This document shows, in pieces, positions 59,861-64,000 of a stretch of DNA of 64,000 bases. How positions within the stretch are numbered: position 1 is the first letter of the stretch; each line of letters starts with the position of its first letter. The DNA comes from Onchidella celtica (lineage: Eukaryota > Mollusca > Gastropoda > Systellommatophora > Onchidiidae): contig OZ007582.1 of NCBI GenBank assembly GCA_963931925.1, forward strand, positions 21,634,224 through 21,698,223, read 5' to 3'. The notes beneath the pieces were generated by a model, which was not told the DNA's origin, did no database searches, and worked only from the letters and a program-made list of their open reading frames with translations. A program made the position numbers and the translations under genes.

Positions 59861-60018
59861 TATAGGTGTCACAGAAATAGCAGCCAATCTATGGCTGCTA
59901 TTTCTGTGACACCTATATAAGCACCTTGCCTCTAGACCACCTTGTCCCCCCATAGATTGGCTGCTGTAGAAATAGCAGCCAATCTATGGGGGGACAAAGT
60001 GGTCTAGAGGCAAGGTGC
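59861..60018. repeat. Double hairpin made from inverted SINE-head sequence
   Basis: Two adjacent inverted repeats. Arms 59861-59883 and 59895-59917 are a perfect 23 bp. Arms 59921-59965 and 59974-60018 are 45 bp with one mismatch and an 8-nt loop. The second hairpin mirrors the start of the tRNA-like region (GGTCTAGAGGCAAGGTGC). Confidence 0.95.
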
Positions 60019-60335
60019 TCGCCTCTCATGCCAAGGGTCCCGGGTTCTAAACCCGGGCAGTGCAGGCATGTTGGAAAGTGGATTTTTCTCATATTTTCAA
60101 GTCCCTGGTCCTATTGGGGGGTAGGATCGAGTAGTTCTTGGAAATTGGATTTTTCTCATATTTTCAAGTCCCTGGTCCTATTGGGGGGTAGGATCGAGTA
60201 CCTAGTCTTCTCGGATAAGGACGAAAAAATTCGGAGGGCCCGTGTGCACGTTGCGCACGTTAAAGATACCTTGGCAGTTGGAAATCGTAAAGAGCAGGCC
60301 GAAAGGCCGCTGCCCGGGCAAAATTGAAATTAGTA
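59986..60335 (+). mobile_element. tRNA-derived SINE
   Basis: The head has an A-box-like AGTGGTCTAGAGG and a B-box-like GGGTTCTAAACCC with a CCCGGG...CCCGGG stem, as in a degenerate tRNA. The body has TGCACGTTGCGCACGTTAAA and CTTGGCAGTTGGAAATCGTA, and ends at GCTGCCCGGGCAAAATTG. I recall a 'CACGTTAAAGAtcCCTTGGCA' core from invertebrate SINEs. Transcription by RNA polymerase III is inferred. An internal duplication is listed separately. Confidence 0.65.
60070..60199 (+). repeat. Tandem duplication of about 65 bp inside the SINE
   Basis: TTGGAAAGTGGATTTTTCTC...GGTAGGATCGAGTA is followed by a second copy starting TTGGAAATTGG and ending at the same GATCGAGTA. The copies are nearly identical. Confidence 0.9.
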
Positions 60336-62739
60336 GATTAAAATTTATCCATATCATCTCCCCCCCCCCCCCCCCCCGCCAGAACAAGAAATAATAAAAC
60401 AAGTAAAGTGAGGTGTAAATGCCAAGGGCAGCGAACCTCCTAAAATAAAGACCTCAAATCAGCCAATCTATGGTGCCGGCAGGTCTTGCGTAGAAACAAT
60501 TCAATTACTGATTTGACAAAGCTCTAATTCCTGCGTCCAAGAATAAAATCGTGGGCAGACATAATGATAGTGAAAGAATTGAAAAAAAACAGAGTGCAAA
60601 TATGGAGACAGGCACCTAGACAGACATGCGGCCAGACACAAAGACAGATAGAGTATCGAGAAAACTAAAACAAGAAAATAGACATACAACATGCAAACAG
60701 GAACGGTGGGGGAGGGGGAGGGGGAGGGGGTGGCTGCAAACTCACGATTAGTATAATATTAGATACAAATCATGAAGTGATTATCTTAGTGAAATGGCCA
60801 CTTCTTTTTTTTAAACGTACATTTCCGGAACGTGTTAGGGCAACGTTTCAACTAGGAATAGATTTGGCCAGTTGGCCGCAAATAAACATTCCGTTGGAAA
60901 ATGACTAAATTGACCTTATCAGAAGTTATCCACAAATAATCGTTTTGTGGTTATTTTGTCTCTCTGAGCACACGGACCACACCTTACAAAATAAATAAAG
61001 CTACTACCCTAGTTTGACTGATTTCCTACTTAAACCGATGTTTACTTCAATCCATGAAGGGTCGCGAACACCCTAACTGGCTAGATATCGAAACATTTGG
61101 GGGACCTGTAATTTCATGACTACAAAAAGACATTATTAAATAAGAGAAAACTGCTTTTGTTGGAGAGTGGGTGCGGTTTTTGGCAAAACTGGTATAACAA
61201 ACAAAGTAACAGTGGCGCCCATACTTGAAACTTCGCGTAATTCTAGCCTGGTGTATAAATATCGACAAACATAATTATTTTGATCAAATAACAAATCCTT
61301 GGCTGTAAAGAATTAAACTTAAAGTGTGAACAAAAGAGGTGATATCAGTTTCTATATTGTAAGCTTACTTGGCACATTATTGCTTGTTTTTTTGTTGTTT
61401 CGTTGTTGTTGTTGCTGTTTTTCTGGTGTTCAACAAGGCTCGCATTGTTTAGGCAACTTGTAGGTGTCAAAGGTTCCCAATCTGTGGCAGTTCAGTGCCA
61501 GTTTCAACAGATCCTGACTCTTTTCCTCTTGTTTCTCCGAAATGCAATGTTACACTGGGATATTGCTATACTCGTTTTTGATAAAAGAAAAAAAAAAGAA
61601 AGTTCAAATTCAGATTCAGCGTCGGTGCTCATAGTCGGGGGGGGGGGGGGCAAGCCTTCATATGGCCGGGAACCTTGCACCAAACAAAAACAAAAAAACA
61701 TATTCTCCAGATTTTGCTACAAATGTTAGGAGAACCCCTCTGGGCTACTGAAAATATCGGATATATTGAGATAAAGGGTGGCAAAGCTAAGAAATTCCTC
61801 AAAAACACCTCTACGTAACATTTCGGATTAGCGCTCTTTTCAGCCAAAACGATAATGATAAAGTCGTATCCAGCCAAATATCAAGGAGATACTTGTACTT
61901 AATGTATACCAAATTAAATCGAAGCCAATTTCTTTTCACATGAAAGTTATTGGTACTGGTTTCTGCTTATTGTAAGACATTTATTGGACAAAATCAAAAC
62001 AATACCCCTTATATCGCTAAAGTGAGCGAGTCCAATATTTTTTTTTAATCATATAAAATATACCAGATGGCTACGGTTTATTTTTTACTGTACATTATCA
62101 TAAACGAATACCTACAGAAGTTTTTGGAAAACATAATGCAACAATTCGAAGATCAAATTATTAACAATTAACCATTAACAAATTACTGCAATATGTCTCT
62201 TTTTAAGATCTACAGTGAAATGCTTCACATATTGAGAAATGTTAGAATGTTATGTCTCACGTTGAGGCATAGTTATGAACGCATTACTTGCAATAGTTAA
62301 TTATTTCATATCTGCAGCTCAGGCCAGGTTCATTCAACTTGAATTATCTTGGAATGTTGAGAAAAACAGTATGTTAGTACTAAAGAAAAAAGACAAATAC
62401 ACAAACCGTCTGTGTTGTCCAGTGCAATCTGCAGACAGTAATATTAATTATGAAGATTTTAATTCCTGGTCTATCTATTTGAGAGTAAGTATGGAAAGTA
62501 TCGACGTTTTTGGCAGAAAACCAAGAAAGTAGTTGAATATTTTTTTACCCCACCCCCGTTAATATTGAGCTATTTTATCTAAGTAAAATAGGGAACATCA
62601 TCGCGTCTACAATCGAAATGCCACCTTTTAGCCAATTATATCCAACAGTTTCTTAGGCCCAGGGGGTCACTTTAAATGGAAATACAACAAACAAAAGTAT
62701 ATTTTTCAGTGCAGGGTTCAATCTTATTTGAAAGGATAG
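60336..62739. other. Intergenic upstream of the receptor fragment
   Basis: Poly-C at 60361-60377, GGGGGA repeats at 60708-60730 and poly-G at 61636-61649. TM1-3 of the receptor were not found here. Confidence 0.5.
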
Positions 62740-63471
62740 AGTCATGGGGCAGTCAGGTCAGTGCACGTGCTAATACTAATCCTTCTCATCGTTGTCATCT
62801 GTGGCATCACTGTCTGTTTTAGCTTGATCTACGGCGACATCCAACACGTTGACGCGAGTCTGAATGCGACAGTGGTCAAACGTTGCTCGAAACGGTTTCA
62901 GGGGAAAACTTTGAACCCAGTGGCATGGATTGTGGAAGCCATCTTGTTTGCATTTCTCCCTAGTTTTATCATTAAAATCTCAAATATCATCATCGTTATA
63001 GGGGCAGCAAGGAGTCGCAGTGCTGTGTTGAAATCAAGGTGGAATACTGAAGCAGGTCACCAAGTCAAATCTCAGTTCCTCAGCGAAACGTATGAATCCA
63101 TTCTCAAAGTACTTCATATCTAATGATGAACATACTCGCAATTAGAGAATATGCCAGCAGCGCAGAGTGGATCCAGGTCCAGACCAGAAACATCCATGAC
63201 CAGAACCCTTGTGGTCATCAACACTGCCTTTGTTGTCTGTCATTTCCCAACAGCAGCGTTCCACGCCTTTGGCCCTCATTACCGTACGCCTGAAGGGATG
63301 GGGCCAATCGGGGACGCCATCACAGATATTTTAACCGTCCTCATGTATACAAACAACGCTCTGAACTTCCTGCTCTACTGCCTCATAGTAGTCATAGGAT
63401 CCAAATTCAGAGCGGAACTTCGGGCAGTTTTCCTTCAGAACTACTGTTCCTGGCGACAAAGGATTGGTTAG
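62740..63471 (+). pseudogene. 3' half of a class A GPCR, interrupted by stops
   Basis: One frame encodes the end of intracellular loop 2 and TM4 (VHVLILILLIVVICGITV), an extracellular loop with a Cys, TM5 (FAFLPSFIIKISNIIIVIG), TM6 (TLVVINTAFVVCHFPTAAF), TM7 (NNALNFLLYCLIVV, an NPxxY variant) and helix 8 (SKFRAEL), ending at 63471. This fits a peptide-type rhodopsin-family receptor; the FMRFamide-receptor-like group is a guess. Three consecutive in-frame stops (TAA TGA TGA, 63121-63129) and another TAG (63144-63146) fall in intracellular loop 3, and a TAG lies just upstream of TM4. TM1-3 are not in the window. It is either a pseudogene or a terminal exon with a small unspliced intron in loop 3. 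I favour the pseudogene. Confidence 0.6.
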
Positions 63472-63555
63472 ACTGATGCTACCGGACTTGAATACGCTTA
63501 CACGTACATCATATTTCACTAAATATCATAAAAACCACAGAAAAACTGTTAAAGT

Positions 63556-63715
63556 CTTTTATTGTTCGTTTTTTTTTCTTCACTTGAAAAAGGCGAAATC
63601 CTAAAATTTTGTGTATTTTCTGTCTTCTCTTTAGTTTGCTTTGTATTGTTTGGGTTTTATTTCTCACGCGGGGTTTTGTAACATACAACCTTTTCTTTTT
63701 GCCCAATTTTGACTT
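63556..63715. repeat. Dispersed repeat, 3' segment copy
   Basis: CACTTGAAAAAGGCGAAATC... TTTTTGCCCAATTTTGAC matches 48361-48507 with scattered changes. It begins about 85 bp after the stop of the receptor fragment. Confidence 0.8.
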
Positions 63716-64000
63716 TGATCATATTTCACTGTAGTTTAAAGCCGTTGATGCACAATGTAAAGTGCAACACAGCCAGGTGGTAAAGTTCAGTGTATTTGGT
63801 AAGAAGAAGGTTAACGGAGACAAAGCGCTAAGAAAATTAATTCCTTAAAACTGCGAGGCGCTCTAATCAGCACACCCCCCCCCTCCCAAAAATTGGCGTT
63901 TAAAATAGTTACGCTTAAAATTATGGAAATGTGAATGTTAGTGATGAAATTGTTGCCGCTAACTTGTTACTGCGATGTTGCTTCAGTCCTCGATATGGAA

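Noticed and set aside
60001..60060. Functional tRNA gene
   Set aside because: The box-A/box-B layout is there, but the acceptor and anticodon stems do not fold convincingly and the SINE body follows directly.
62275..62532. 85-codon frame upstream of the receptor as its N-terminal part
   Set aside because: It shows no TM1-3 signatures (no N-V/LAxxD or DRY-like motif) and is not hydrophobic enough.

Overview
The window is animal nuclear DNA: intron-split genes with GT-AG junctions, many microsatellites, solo LTRs, a tRNA-derived SINE and decayed transposase genes. A lophotrochozoan, most likely a mollusc, is my best inference from the style of the repeats and the receptor fragment. No sequence here proves the species.

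The centre (about 7.5 to 44.3 kb, minus strand) is one gene. It has a single 26.9-kb exon (17469-44324) with no stop codon. That exon encodes about 8,950 residues of threonine/aspartate-rich repeats built on a 12-residue (36-bp) unit. Downstream on the same strand I traced seven further exons whose splice phases all agree. They add a SEA domain with a G-S-L-I-V cleavage-type motif, a short cysteine-rich EGF-like segment that includes a 17-nt microexon, a transmembrane helix and a cytoplasmic tail. The product reads as a giant type I membrane mucin of at least 9,274 residues, with a MUC16-like layout (huge repeat exon, SEA, TM). Its signal-peptide exon(s) must lie above 44.3 kb and were not found.

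The exon is a mosaic of higher-order arrays. From N to C terminus these are acidic 417/567-bp modules, a block of nested 108-bp-unit duplications, a very regular 36-bp field, a 180-bp triplet, a 33-bp array of 26 copies with Pro and His, and a 726-bp higher-order repeat. A GATA/GATG plus GA-rich microsatellite tract lies just upstream of its splice acceptor.

The flanks are mainly transposon debris. Three solo LTRs, each with an exact 5-bp target duplication, lie at 4.4, 12.9 and 50.8 kb. A fourth (45.3-50.6 kb) is split by a 4.1-kb element with 12-bp inverted ends and TA duplications. There are also several copies of an unclassified dispersed repeat, a broken MULE-type transposase gene (54.4-55.4 kb), a second transposon-protein fragment (46.7 kb), a tRNA-derived SINE beside a large hairpin (59.9-60.3 kb), and the 3' half of a class A GPCR with in-frame stops (62.7-63.5 kb). 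The mucin gene is the only gene here that looks intact.
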